From: Aldrovandia affinis
Lineage: Eukaryota > Chordata > Actinopteri > Notacanthiformes > Halosauridae
Direction: 5' to 3'
Assembly: GCA_029706075.1 (NCBI GenBank)
Contig: JAINUG010000026.1
Location: 2,587,001-2,651,000 of the forward strand
DNA length: 64,000 bases
Shown: piece by piece, positions 1 through 11,699 of the stretch
Numbering within the stretch: the stretch's first letter is position 1
Layout of the letters: every line of letters starts with the position of its first letter
The notes under the pieces: generated by a model
The model's database searches: none
Seen by the model: the letters and a program-made list of their open reading frames with translations, nothing else
Told to the model about the DNA's origin: nothing
Position numbers and translations under genes: made by a program

Positions 1-63
1 CACCATGTCAAAGGCTTTCTGGAGGTCGAGCAACACCGTCCTGCACAAGTTCCCTTCATCAAT

Positions 64-305
64 TGCTGTTATAATGGACAAGAGAAGAACCACAAAGTAC
101 TGATAACAGAGGTGTGAATATTTGTGATTCTTGATTTTTCTGGAGAAAAAATGATAATTTAGATTGTGCTTCGTGCCAATGCATTATTATTATTATAAGG
201 AATATAATTTTTTAGCATAAAATATACCTCATTACTTATAGTTTATTTTATACAATCTCTTTTGTTCATCTTTATCAAGGGTATGAATAAAAACGGAGCC
301 TACTG
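64..305 (+). mobile_element. Tc1/mariner fragment (3' end with terminal repeat)
   Basis: The stretch matches, in reverse complement, the left end of the element at 39348-40673: the GAACCACAAAGTACTGATAA block and the TATCAA..GAATAAAAAC terminal repeat ending at a TA. Only about 240 bp remain. Bases 1-63 do not match the other copy. Confidence 0.75.
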
Positions 306-957
306 TAACTAATATTAGACTCGTTGGTGTGTATGGCGTGTTATATGGCCGTTCAAACGACTTCCCATTTAGAAATGGCGACTTTCCATTTCCAAAGTTG
401 AATTCCACAATTGACAGTGATTCTACAATTGTAGGAAACTAGGAGCCTTTGAAAAAGACAGGGCCGTGTTCAGATGTGACATTCATGGTTTTCTGAAGTC
501 TGAAGTTCATGCCACGTATGAATTCTCACCTCGGACTGTTCTCAAGAACAAAACAAAATAACCATTGGATTACATTGGTCAGTGTGATGCATGACACAGA
601 TGAGTAGATTAACATATTACATAAAGACTTGAAGATCTGCACAGCCACCCCTGCAAATCATTTGGGAGCAAGCAAAACATTTCAAGGAAGCGATTTACAG
701 GGCAATTGACATAATGCATACAATTTAGGGGGCCCACTTCCCCCACTTCCCCCACTACGCAAAGCCCATGATCTGAATGAAAAACCACAATGTAAATTAC
801 AGTTGCCTCCTGCATTTCCTCAGCAAACTATAATTTGATGTTCACATATGTGGCAGAATTTAGAGAGTAATCGCCATTCCATTTTAAATGTAAGTGTAGA
901 TAGGATCACACTCTAGATGCCTGATGAGCCTCAGTACGAGATCAGCTTGACAACGTA

Positions 958-1270
958 GTAAGAGAGATTGTGAGGGAAAGAGGGAGCACGAGAGAAAGAG
1001 AGAGAGAGAGAGAAGGGGAGAGAGGGAGAGAGAAAGGAAAATGAGGCTGACTCCATTTCTGGTTGATGAAAATCTCTTTTCTACATCTTGTTATTTTTGT
1101 CATGTTGTGCCAAGATGTTGAATCTTGGACAGGAGAACAAGAGCATGAGTCAGCCTGCCCCCCGGAGAGGAGGAGGGGGAAGGAGAGAGAGAGGGAAAGG
1201 GGGGGGGGGGGGAGGGGGAGGGGAGGGAGAGAGAAAAAAGGAGGGAGGGGAGTTAGAAAGGAGAATATGA
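958..1270. repeat. Purine-rich (GA/G) low-complexity tract
   Basis: The + strand is almost all A and G over 958-1045 and 1168-1262, including a run of about a dozen G near 1200. It may be polymorphic and hard to sequence through. The open frames here are composition artefacts. Confidence 0.85.
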
Positions 1271-2734
1271 TCCTTATGCTAAAGTGAAGCAACCAATGAA
1301 TACAAGAGGGGCGGCTGAAACGATTCAGCCTGTTACAACGTACTGGTTACTTTTTTGACCCCTTAAACCAACAGCATATATCCCCTATTAACAAGATTGG
1401 AAAATAAGTTGACCTCAGTAAAGCAGGCCAGCAGTAATCTTGGGCCGGTATTTTGTGTCATTCTAAAGAAGAGAATTATACATTTGCTTAAAAACCAGAT
1501 TGTCCTGTAAGCATCACATTGGTTTTCTTCTTCATAATTCCACAAATGATCTTATTGTAGCCTTCACACCCAAATAAACAATCATCCACACCAACAACAT
1601 TTTAACATGATTTATCGTTAATGACTCCATTTGTGACGTAGGATTACATTTTATAGTTCTTTGCTCTGGTATAGGGACAAAACATGTGACTTAATGCAAT
1701 TCATGTACTCGGGAATCATGCATGCATTGAAAATGCACTCAGTCAAAGAATATGATTCCTCACTCAGAGAACAAAGTGATGCAAAGTACTGCAGTTTGAA
1801 TCCAACACAGCCTGGCTCTGCTAAGCTTAGTACGCGCTAGATTACATATTAGCGCTTTTCATGAAGTTTAAAATTTTGGGGGGAAGTCACAAGCAAGAGC
1901 AACTCCCAGTGACCCTTACATATACTATATGACTGGGCTCCTACAGAACTGGGGGAGTGGGACTGACGCATGACCCGCCTTTTAAATTACTCATACTATG
2001 TGTCACTAAGTCATGTCTTGGCCGTCTAAACTTCAACACTGAATAGGACGCCCCTGCGAGAAATCCACTCACACGCATGTACGCACTCGCAAGAGCAAGC
2101 ATCTTCGCTTGTGTGTACCTGACCCACAGTGTGATCTTAGGTGTTAACAGCTACCAAAAAATGTACATTTGGGACAAAGAAACAAAATAACTAAAAATAA
2201 TTTGTTCCTACTGTTCATTACCATGGAGATAACGTGGATACAGGTCCTACCCACACCTCAAATAAGAATCAGTAATCACAACCTGGCCATTGAAACAGGA
2301 TGAGACATGCAGATCAGGAGAGAGAGAGAGGGAGAGATAGATAAAGCTATAGAGGAGAGAATGAAAGGAGGGATGTTAGAGTAAAAAAAGCTTATTGCTG
2401 TGGACTGACAGGTTTGCGTGTAGATTTATTTCTCCCTTTGTACGTAGATGCATGACTCACATTTGTGCACACGTACACATACATGCTCATGCGCGCACAC
2501 TCGCATAGGCATTTGCAGGGTTTTATCAGATCTGCATGAGCAGACTTAGAAGGCTCTGCCTATTCTTAGTATGCTGTTTGTCCTGTCATTCCCAGTGAGC
2601 ACAGTGATGATGTCATCTTTGAGGCTGAGAAAATGTGTGTTCACCTGCAGAGCTGTCTGTCTTTATTTTTACACTGAAGCCAGATTAGCATAGCTCATCA
2701 CCCGCTCAGGCTTTTCTCTAAGTCAGAGCAACGG

Positions 2735-2736
<2 letters not shown>

Positions 2737-2814
<78 letters not shown>

Positions 2815-2863
2815 ATATACACACACACTCACACTCACACTAACACTCACACACACACATTCA
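2737..2863. repeat. (CA)n microsatellite
   Basis: An uninterrupted CA run of about 38 units, followed by degenerate CACT/CACA repeats to about 2863. Confidence 0.95.
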
Positions 2864-3608
2864 CACAACAGGGTTAATGGAGTTTCCGCTGTCACGGCAA
2901 TGCCAGTGACTCCAATCACATACTTCCTGTACCACTGATTGCCCTGCCCCCTTCAAAACAGGAAGCTTTTCCTTCTGTGTGTCTGTTGCTATGGCAACGG
3001 GGAGCTGGTCCCATGGGTCAGGTCTCTGTGTCATTCAGGAGGCGGCTGTGTGTAGTGAGGTGGGGGGTAGGATGAGGGAGCAATTAAATTCTCCCTCTCC
3101 CTCCGTGTCACGGATCTGGAGAAACAGATGCACAGACAGGACACCTCAGGCTACTCTCCTTCACCTCAGGCTAAACCTCTAACATAGCACAGAGCGCCAC
3201 TACAATTCCAGAGGAATAATGGCATGGATAGACACAGAATACCTGGTCGTCAGTGATGAATAGAGACACTGCACACGAACGCAGGAGACCTGGGCCTATA
3301 TTCAAATCATGTTCTTATTAATGTACTTAAAGCATGGAAAAAATGTGAACTCAGTTTTACACTTAAGAGTGAACTTGCAACAGCGTTAAGTATTACTTAC
3401 TTAGCAAAGTCATAGGAGCAACTCTTAAAACTGAGTGTGATTTACATGGATTGTAGAAAAGCCATTTAATGTCCATTAATGTGCATTGAAATGGACACTT
3501 ATGAAGCACAGACATATTGTTACACATTACCCAATCATTGTTTTGCTACTGGGTAAGTTGGTGGGGACAATGTAAATGTTGGTGGGAGTCTGGACATTAA
3601 ATCCCAGG

Positions 3609-3763
3609 GCCCGTATGTACAAAGATTCTAAGGGTAGTAGGAGTGCTGATCTAGGATCAGTTTAGCCTTTTAGCTCATAATAGATATGGTTAGGATATGG
3701 ACAGGGGAAACCTGATCCTAGATCAGCACTCCTACTACCCTTAGAATCTTTGTACATACGGGC
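3609..3763. mobile_element. Foldback MITE with perfect 52-bp inverted repeats
   Basis: Arms at 3609-3660 and 3712-3763 are exact reverse complements over 52 bp, separated by a 51-bp AT-rich spacer. Ends read GCCCGTATGTACAAAG. This is a hairpin MITE of the kind common in fish. It has no coding capacity. Confidence 0.85.
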
Positions 3764-5187
3764 ACTGGACAATACCTTTTGGAAGTAAAATCAATGTGCA
3801 CATCAGTGTTGTCCTCCTTCACATTCAATGTACTAACAAGGAGTATGATAAGAAATGGTGTAATGTATCGAGACAGGACATTTCTGCTTACTAGTGTGAA
3901 TGGAAAATGGAAAATACATGCCCATTCTACTTGATATCGTTTCAATTGGTCCTTGTCATTGCATTGCTGTGTTCAAGCAAAGTGCACTCTTGATTTCTAT
4001 TATCCACAGCAGTCATTTCCAAGACGTAAGTGTATTCTTAGGAAGAAGGGGACTCCAAACCTTCTGATGTTTTATGAACAGTACTAAAAGGCAATTGTGA
4101 AGTCATTTGGGCGGATTCTGAAATTGAAGAGGAACTGCTCTGTTATTCCCAGAACAGACTGTACTGGAGTGCTGCTTGCAATGCTACAAATTCTTATGCA
4201 TACAGGTTATCCAGGTTATCGGTGATTTAGAGTTAACATCAGTTAAGGGATGATGTCTAAAGGAAGTATCAGACCTCACAACAGTCACCTGTCCCCTCCA
4301 GCACAACCTAGCCTCTTGTTTATACCCTACAATATACTCTAGTGCTCGTCTCTGACTCGAGAACACCTCCTAGGTCCCTCTTTTTCCCCCTTCATTCACC
4401 CTTGCCCCCCTCTCTGTCCTTTACAGATTGCCTAAGCCCCCACTTTCTATACCCTACAGATCACCCAAGCCCCCCCCTCTATGTCCCAGTCAGATCACTC
4501 TATCCCCTCTCTCTATTCCCCATTATGATTCTTGCCTGCCTCTCCTTGTTGGGAGTTGTTTTTTTTCAAATCCTAGCACAGTGGGAAGAGGGGGAAACAG
4601 ATGCTGGGTATTGAAGGTTTCTGTTGTTTTCCTGAAACCCGAAGGTGTAAGTCTGGAGTAATCTTGACAATGGAGTGCTGGGTAGTCCGCTGTGTAGTCT
4701 GTTTGCCATCTTTAAAGTGATGCTCAGCAACTGGACGAGGCCCTGTGTTATGAGTGGCAGTTGTTTGTGGTACTGTTTTGCAGCGTGTTTACATTTAGCT
4801 CCCAACACGCTGTTTGTTTTTTTCCTCATTTACGTACAGATACAGATCGAGGTACACCTGAGCCCTTGTGGGGACCAGTCTCTGTAGGAACTTAATTTGG
4901 CCAAAGGCGGCCCATACGTGTCATTTCGGCCTTTTTTATGGAATGAGAAATATTTCCGTTGGCACAAGCCTAGCTTAAATAAACATTATTGTGGTATTAT
5001 TGTGGAACTCCAGTAGCAAGTATGGTACTTGTGACGTTATTGCTGCCAGCTAGAATTAACTATAATTCATGCATTGCAGAGAAAAGAATGATACAGTGAT
5101 TTAATGATAAAACCCTAGCATAATCATGTAATCTCCACAAATTTCTGCACTTTTCAAATGACCTTCTACTTGGGCAAGTGTATATAT

Positions 5188-5685
5188 TATGGTATCCCAA
5201 GGGGCAGGATGAGGAAATGGCGGCCTGCCTCTTTAATTCTTGGGAGCCACTGGAGAGGAAAAACCTACATTTCCCAGCAGCCCGCAGTCCCACACCTGAA
5301 CAAAGTCAAGCGATTGGGACTATGGACAGCTGAAGGTTATTCAGAGGCCTATTTAAGGGACTGACTCCTGTCACACTAGGAGGGAGTAGGTTGGTGTAGT
5401 GGAGAGTGGTTTTGGAGAGAATTGTTTGGATTGTTTTGAGGACCCTGCTTGTCTACCGACTTTTGGACTGGATTGAGGAACTGGATTGGACCTGTAACGA
5501 CAACGAGTAAGGATTTTGGACTTCGTGTTTTGGATTCCCCCCAAATACCCTGCCCTTTGTTTTTGTGTTTGTCAAGATTTGTTTAATAAAGTGTTGTTTT
5601 GTTTGTAATACTGCCTCCTCCAGGTTATTTAACTTGCCTATGCCCTCTGTAAGGTCTGTGTCGCCCAACCCCAAGGGACACCACA
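5188..5685 (+). repeat. 5' LTR
   Basis: This 498-bp copy aligns with 7759-8236, including the CCCAAGGGGCAGGA start and the CCCAAGGGACACCACA end. It contains an AATAAA at 5585-5590. The two LTRs differ by scattered substitutions and by a replaced stretch near 5275-5325, so the insertion is not recent. Confidence 0.85.
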
Positions 5686-5749
5686 TATGGTGGAGAATGC
5701 GGGCAGAGGGCATCACCTATAGGCACGAGGAGATGGTGCAACTAAAAAA

Positions 5750-6022
5750 TTGAAAATTGAGCTTTTGAACCCGGGGTGGATGTCAGATCCAAAAGTCTTC
5801 TGCTGGCTAAAGAAAGAGGGGAAGAAGCACTTGTCTCTGGAGCAGAGAGAGGTAATAACCACTTTCCTGAGGTTGCCAGAGCACATGCAAAGACGGACAA
5901 TGGAAGCATACCCACTGTTCCTGAGGAAGATACTGTCTGCCATGTCCAACGTGATGAATGAGATGCGTCGGGAGGTGTGGAACAAGGAGCAGGCCCAACT
6001 GGCACGAAGTGGCGCCCCGTAG
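5750..6022 (+). CDS. Gag-like frame of the pol-less LTR element
   Basis: A 90-codon frame starting 65 nt after the 5' LTR. The product is charged and mostly helical, with MSDPKVFCWLKKEGKKHLSL near the start. Just after its stop, in the reading frame at 6023-6064, the residues CMEYGHQPSEC fit the second half of a CCHC zinc knuckle. I do not recognise the family. Gag is inferred from position and the knuckle. Confidence 0.45.
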   Translation: MKIELLNPGWMSDPKVFCWLKKEGKKHLSLEQREVITTFLRLPEHMQRRTMEAYPLFLRKILSAMSNVMNEMRREVWNKEQAQLARSGAP

Positions 6023-6423
6023 TTTATATGCTGCATGGAGTATGGTCACCAACCCAGCGAGTGTTCCGAGAGGGAAGAATGTGGCTGGAAGGACTCAGGG
6101 GAAAGACAAGAGGGACAAGTCCAGAAGAAAAATGGCAACTCCTACCCTGTTATGCCCCCTAGAGAAAAGGACCACAAGAGCCCATGTAAGCCACAACCGC
6201 AGCGTAATAGTGAAGCAAGAATTGTGTGCGGGTTTAGTTGGGAGAAGCAATAGCCGCAATAAAAGGCAAGGAGGAAGAGATTTACAAACTAGAGAAATCT
6301 TGTCGTGACCAGAAAGCAGACCTGGTGAAGAACCAGAGATGGGCGGCCCTGGTTGAGGACCAATGGTGAGTCATCCTCCAGGAGGTACAAGAGCTGAAGA
6401 GTGCCCTGACTGAGCTGTACAGG

Positions 6424-6903
6424 ATGAAGGCTGAGTTGGAGACCTTGGAGGAGTGCCACCTGGTGGCCCTGGAGAAGTTGCTGGATGAGCACCAAAACTC
6501 CCTGAGGAAGATTGGGAACATGGCTGTGGAGCTGGAGAATGTGAAAACCTCTCTTGGCGATGAGGTGAGGCATGTCGAGGCCCACAGGCTGCAGCTGAGG
6601 AGAGCAGCGGAGGCCCATGTGTCTGCGGCAGAGCAACTCTGGAGCCAAGTGGAGCAGGAGAGTGAGGGAAGGCGGGAGCTAGAGGCAAGGCTGGAGCAGG
6701 TGAAGACCCTTGTGTTACAGCAAGAGGAGAAGATTCAGTTTTTCCAGGAAATCCACCAAACCACCTCTGAAGCACTCCTGCTAGAACAAAGGAGGAATGA
6801 AGAGCTCCCTATCCTGAGAGCAACACTGCAGGACTTCACCAGGAGGCTGGACCAAAAAGAAGCCCAGCAACCAAAACTCTGCTCGATCTACAGTGTCGAC
6901 TAG
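6424..6903 (+). CDS. Coiled-coil protein frame of the pol-less LTR element
   Basis: A 159-codon frame, rich in Glu, Leu, Gln and Arg with heptad-like spacing almost throughout (for example LEECHLVALEKLLDEHQNSL), so a long coiled coil is expected. Upstream codons continue in the same style, so the true start may be further 5' and interrupted. It lies where pol would be in an autonomous element. It resembles no retroviral enzyme I can recognise. Function unknown. Confidence 0.5.
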   Translation: MKAELETLEECHLVALEKLLDEHQNSLRKIGNMAVELENVKTSLGDEVRHVEAHRLQLRRAAEAHVSAAEQLWSQVEQESEGRRELEARLEQVKTLVLQQEEKIQFFQEIHQTTSEALLLEQRRNEELPILRATLQDFTRRLDQKEAQQPKLCSIYSVD

Positions 6904-7758
6904 AAAGGGTGAGTGCGGAACTTGAGTGTGCGAAACGTGTTCGCAATGTAAAAGATTCCAGCACCCAGGTGAAATCTTGCAGCCAGTGGAGCCAGCAAGA
7001 GACAATAACCAGACGTTGGAGTCGGAGTGGGATAGATGGTCCTCAGTCCCACTCAGCCTGCGGAGCCTTGGAGGGGGACTGGAGGAGCAGTATGCGGAGG
7101 ATGAGCTATGGTGGGACCATGGCGTGGAGGAAGGCCTCTTGGCGATGGCTGAGGCCAGGTGGAACACCGGACCATCTCCTGACATGGTGAGTCCATCTCT
7201 TCCTTTGAAATCAAAACGACAGAAGAGTAAGGGAGTTTAGAAGTACTCACCTGAAGAAATATAGGAGACAAAACAGGCTGACCTGCAAAGGAAAGGACCA
7301 TGGGAAGCGTCTGTGGAAAGGAGATGCAAATATTAAAAAGAAAGTTAAGGATAATGCTAACCATGTTTCGAAGAGCATGTTTTTCCCAGTTACCACACCT
7401 GACCACCAGGAAGCAGGGTGGAACTGGAAGAAAGGGCCAAAGAATGGATCAAGGACGACGAAAGTGCACTGGCAGAGCCATGGAAGGTTGGTGAAGCCCA
7501 GAGCCTGAGCCTGTTTGATCCATGGAGCCCAGATGCATTACCCACATCTGGCCGGTTGGTGGCGGTCAAGGTGAGTAACTTGCGTCATTCACAAACGTCT
7601 ACCAGATGTTTGTACAGAAGATGAATGGAGATGGAGTCCAGACTTTTGATCCTGGCGGAAAACTCCCTGAGGGGACCTGGAGATGGTGGCTCTCCTGGTC
7701 GCTGCTGGACATGTGCCACTCAGCCCTCCCTAGGCCAGAGCTGAGGAGGAGGAGGGTG

Positions 7759-8236
7759 TGTGGCATCCCAAGGGGCAGGACGAGGAAATGGCGGCTTGCC
7801 TTTTTAATTCTTGGGAGCCACTAGAGAGGAAAAACCTACATTTCCCTGTAATGTAGCATACAAACCTACGGACAGCTGAAGGCCATTCGGAGGCCTATTC
7901 GGAGGACTCCTGTCACACTAGGAGGGAGTAGGTTGGTGTAGTGGAGAGTGGTTTTGGAGAGAATTGTTTTGAGGACCCTGCTTGTGTACCGACTTTTGGA
8001 CTGGATTGAGGAACTGGATTGGACTTGGACTATGGATTACGGATAACGATGACGAGTAAGGATTGTGGACTTTGTTTTGGATTCCCCCCAAATACCCTGC
8101 CCTTTGTTTTTGTGTTTGTCAAGATTTGTTTAATAAAGTGCTGTTTTGTTTGTAATACTGCCTCCTCCGGGTTATTTAACTTGCCTACGCCCTCTGCAAG
8201 GCCTGTGAGTGTCACCCAACCCCAAGGGACACCACA
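7759..8236 (+). repeat. 3' LTR
   Basis: 478-bp copy of 5188-5685, with AATAAA at 8132-8137. It follows the polypurine tract directly. The flanking ATAT after 8236 matches the ATAT before 5188. Confidence 0.85.
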
Positions 8237-8389
8237 ATATCAATACAGTGAGGGGCAGTTAGACCTCTGATACTGCTAGTGGGGTTCCGGGGCTGGATTA
8301 CGTGTGGAAGTAAAAAACGAAAAATGTAACAATTTAAAAACGACAATTTAAAACATGTTATATGCGACACTGCACAAACGAAGTACACA

Positions 8390-9150
8390 GTATTGAAGTG
8401 GGTGAGTGTGGGGTGCTGTATTAAAGTGGGTCAGTGTGTGGAGTGCTGTATTAGAGTGGGTCAGTGTGGGGGGCTGTATTAGGGTGGGTTAGTGTGTGGG
8501 GTCCTGCATTAGAGTGGGTCACTCTGGGCTACTGTATCAGAGTGTGCCAGTGTGAGGTGCTATACTAGAGTGGGTTAATGTTGGGTGCTATAATAGTGTG
8601 GGCCAGTGTGGGCTGCTGTATTAGGGTGGGTCAGCGTGGGGTGCTGTATTAGAGTGGGTCAGTGTGGGGTGCTGTATTAGGGTGGGTTAGTGTGTGGGGT
8701 CCTGCATTAGAGTGGGTCACTGGGCTACTGTATTAGAGTGGGTCAGTGTGGGGTGCTGTATTAGGGTGGGTTAGTGTGTGGGGTCCTGCATTAGAGTGGG
8801 TCACTGGGCTACTGTATCAGAGTGGGTCAGTGTGAGGTGCTATACTAGAGTGGGTTAATGTTGGGTGCTATAATAGTGTGGGCCAGTGTGGGCTGCTGTA
8901 TTAGGGTGGGTCAGCGTGAGGTGCTATACTAGAGTGGGTTATTGTGAGGTGCTATATTAGTGTGGGCCAGTGTGGGCTACTGTATCAGAGTGGGTCACTG
9001 TGAGGTGCTATACTAGAGTGGGTTAATGTTAGGTGCTATATTAGTGTGGGTCAGTGTGGGCTGCTGTATTATAGTGGGTTTGTGTGAAGTGCTTTATTAC
9101 AGTGGTTCAGTGTATGATATTGTATTAGAGTGGGTCAGTGTGGGGGCACT
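8390..9150. repeat. Minisatellite, about 28-33 bp unit
   Basis: Roughly 25 degenerate copies of a unit like TATTAGAGTGGGTCAGTGTG plus GGGTGCTG. Higher-order repeats of several units occur: the segments near 8640-8740 and 8740-8840 are nearly the same. Confidence 0.9.
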
Positions 9151-11670
9151 GGTTAGATCTCTTTTTCCCTTTTTCTCACTGTCTTTTTTGAACCAGTGCC
9201 CCCTCCCCATGACAACAGTGGTTCGGCTGTTATCCTGTGATTCTGTGGTTGACTGGGTGACCCACATGATGTAATCCTATCAGGATACCGGTGATGACAG
9301 CAGGATGTAGCAGGAAATGATGGAGTTTCTCTGAGATTAATGATGCATTAAAGTCAGCATTCCTCTAACTAATCCCCAATCAATGCAGATGGGTTTCTAT
9401 CACAATAGGACATTGTATTATTCAATCATGTTATGCAGTGATATTAATGATCAGAGATAAATTAATGCTGGGAGTGGCGGTGTGTACGTAAAAGTGAAAT
9501 GTCTTGCGTGTGTGAGTTGGGGATTTGTTGTACTTATTGGGGGAAGAGAGGCAGTAATAATTTTGTCCTGGTGAATGCTACAGTAGCTCACAGACTGAGC
9601 TATTTTCAGCCACAGTCCCTCACCCCAAAGACACACGCACACACACACACTGTAGAGCTCACAGTGAGTGGATGCTTAAAGAATATTAAACACTGACATA
9701 CTGTGAATCTGTGTCGCATACAGAATCAGTCTTTCCCTAATTCAGATTCAGAGTTTTGCCTCAGCAAAATGATGATAGTAGTGATAAAACGTATACCAAA
9801 CAGCTAATTAGGAGATTAAAATACTCATGTATTCATTGTTGTTTGATGGTTGATTATTTAATCATCGTCGATGACTGTGGAGACTCATTCAGTCTCATGT
9901 GGCCTGGCTGCGTGCAACTCATCTTGGGGATCCAGAGTTCTCTCTCTCAGTTTGACTCCATGTTGGGAATCTGTGACAGAAAGGGAGGAAAAGGGAAAGG
10001 GAGAGAGGGAAGGACAGACGGATGAGAGCCAGATAAAGAGACAGAGAGAGGGAGAGAGAGATCTATCCTTGACTGCCATTGAAGCGGAACAGACACACCC
10101 CTGATTTCACAATGAACCCTTTCAGGGAAAGCAGAAGTTGCCAAATGTAGTTAGTCTCATTTTATCACAGTCAATTAAATGCAGGCTAGTTCATTCTGTG
10201 AATAGAAGGACAATTTTGTCTCTTTGTTAAATGGACATGTGTTGTTTATGTTGGATCTCAGTGGTATTCAGGGACATTCACCTGAGTGTGGGAGAGAACG
10301 CACGCATGCATTTATCCTGAAGTCAGCAGGTCAATCCTGCCAAAGGCCCCTCTTTACACCATTGTGCCAGTGGTGGGCTGAGATCATGCCACGTGGCAGG
10401 GCATTGCTGCAGCCATGTGTCCCGGCTGAGATAGAGGATAAGCAAGGGAATGAACATAGACTGTAGCATCACGGTCCAAAGACCCATTTGTCCTTACTCT
10501 GTGATCCTGTGCTCCATACTACCTTTTCCATCAGTGTCCACACACACCACATCTATGACACATAGAAGTAGAAGCACACACAGGCTGTGTCTGAAAGGGT
10601 TTTTGGTTCTAGTACTGATGTAATTGGCTTTAGCTACTGTTTAATAAATACCATTTAAAACCATCTGCTTGATATATGCTATATATACAGACATGCTAAT
10701 CTGACCTTTGCCCTCATGAGCTCTTTGCAGTATATTGCAATGGTTTATCTACAACATGACAGAAAGCATTGCAGGCTCTCTAGAGGAACGGAAATAAGGA
10801 AGAGTTTGCTCAAAAAATATTAAATGAGCCTGATGGCAGTCAATAAATTATTATTATTATTGGTTTGGTAGCCATCTTGGGCTGCATTCTTCAGGCGGAC
10901 AGGAAAATTAGACTGTTGAGAAAATTACAACACTTTGCAGTGGTAAATCCAATTTTCTGTTATATCACACTGAATGTCCATGCACACATGGACGTCATAC
11001 AGCACCGGACAGTACCAAAGAGGAGCACACTGATTCAACACATAAATTCCATAAATTTGAACAGGAAGTACTCATGAACATCCCTAGTCTAAATGTGTGC
11101 ATTGCGCCAAAGGTTATTTTTACATCTGCTGTGGAAGTGGTTTTAGATACGGTTTCTCATCTTTAGATAAGATAAGATGTTGTAACCAGGCCTCATGAGG
11201 GTTTGTCAAGTAAGAACGAGAACCACATTTCAATTGAGAGTGTAAAGCGGGCCAAAGTCTGATCCAAACTCTGATCCAAGGCCCCTGACTAAATCCAGGA
11301 GGGAGAATGTACAACCCTGCCCTCCTCCCATTTTCTCCAGCACAGTAACAGGGCAATCCTGCTGTTTTCAGCAGCCTCCCAACTGTGGATCCACTGGCTT
11401 TGATGTGCTGTGTTATAGTGGTTTATGCTGTTTTGTTGTAATTGTTTGTTGTGGTTATTGTGCTGTAGGTTTTTGTTGATGTGTTGCAGGTTTGCTGCAG
11501 TGTTTTAGTTTACAGTTATACTTTAGCTGTTGCTCTTGTGTTGTGTTGTGTTGTGGAATTGATTAAATGTTGCTAATGCAGCTTTGTAGTTCCATGGTGC
11601 TCCTCTCTGTTTGAATTTCATGCCTGATGTGATGTGAATATATTTCATTCCTGTCATTTACCTAAAGTGA

Positions 11671-11699
11671 ATGTGTGTGTGTGTGTGTGTGTGTGTGTT
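11671..11699. repeat. (GT)n microsatellite
   Basis: About 14 GT units, followed by GATA/GAGA-type purine repeats to about 11760. Confidence 0.9.

Larger units (their letters stand above)
5188..8236 (+). mobile_element. LTR retrotransposon lacking pol, with gag-like remnant and coiled-coil frame
   Basis: Two LTRs (5188-5685 and 7759-8236) flank a 2.07 kb internal region. The element begins TG-like (TATGG/TGTGG), ends CA, and is bounded by 4-bp ATAT repeats. A purine tract (GAGGAGGAGGAGGG) precedes the 3' LTR, and a primer-binding-like sequence starts at 5686. Inside are a short gag-like frame, a degenerate zinc knuckle (first Cys replaced by Phe, 6023-6064) and a coiled-coil frame. No reverse transcriptase, integrase or protease motif was found in any frame. 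It is therefore non-autonomous. Confidence 0.8.

Noticed and set aside
5453-8215. Minus-strand frames in both LTRs of the 5188-8236 element
   Set aside because: They are antisense copies of LTR sequence, duplicated because the LTRs are.
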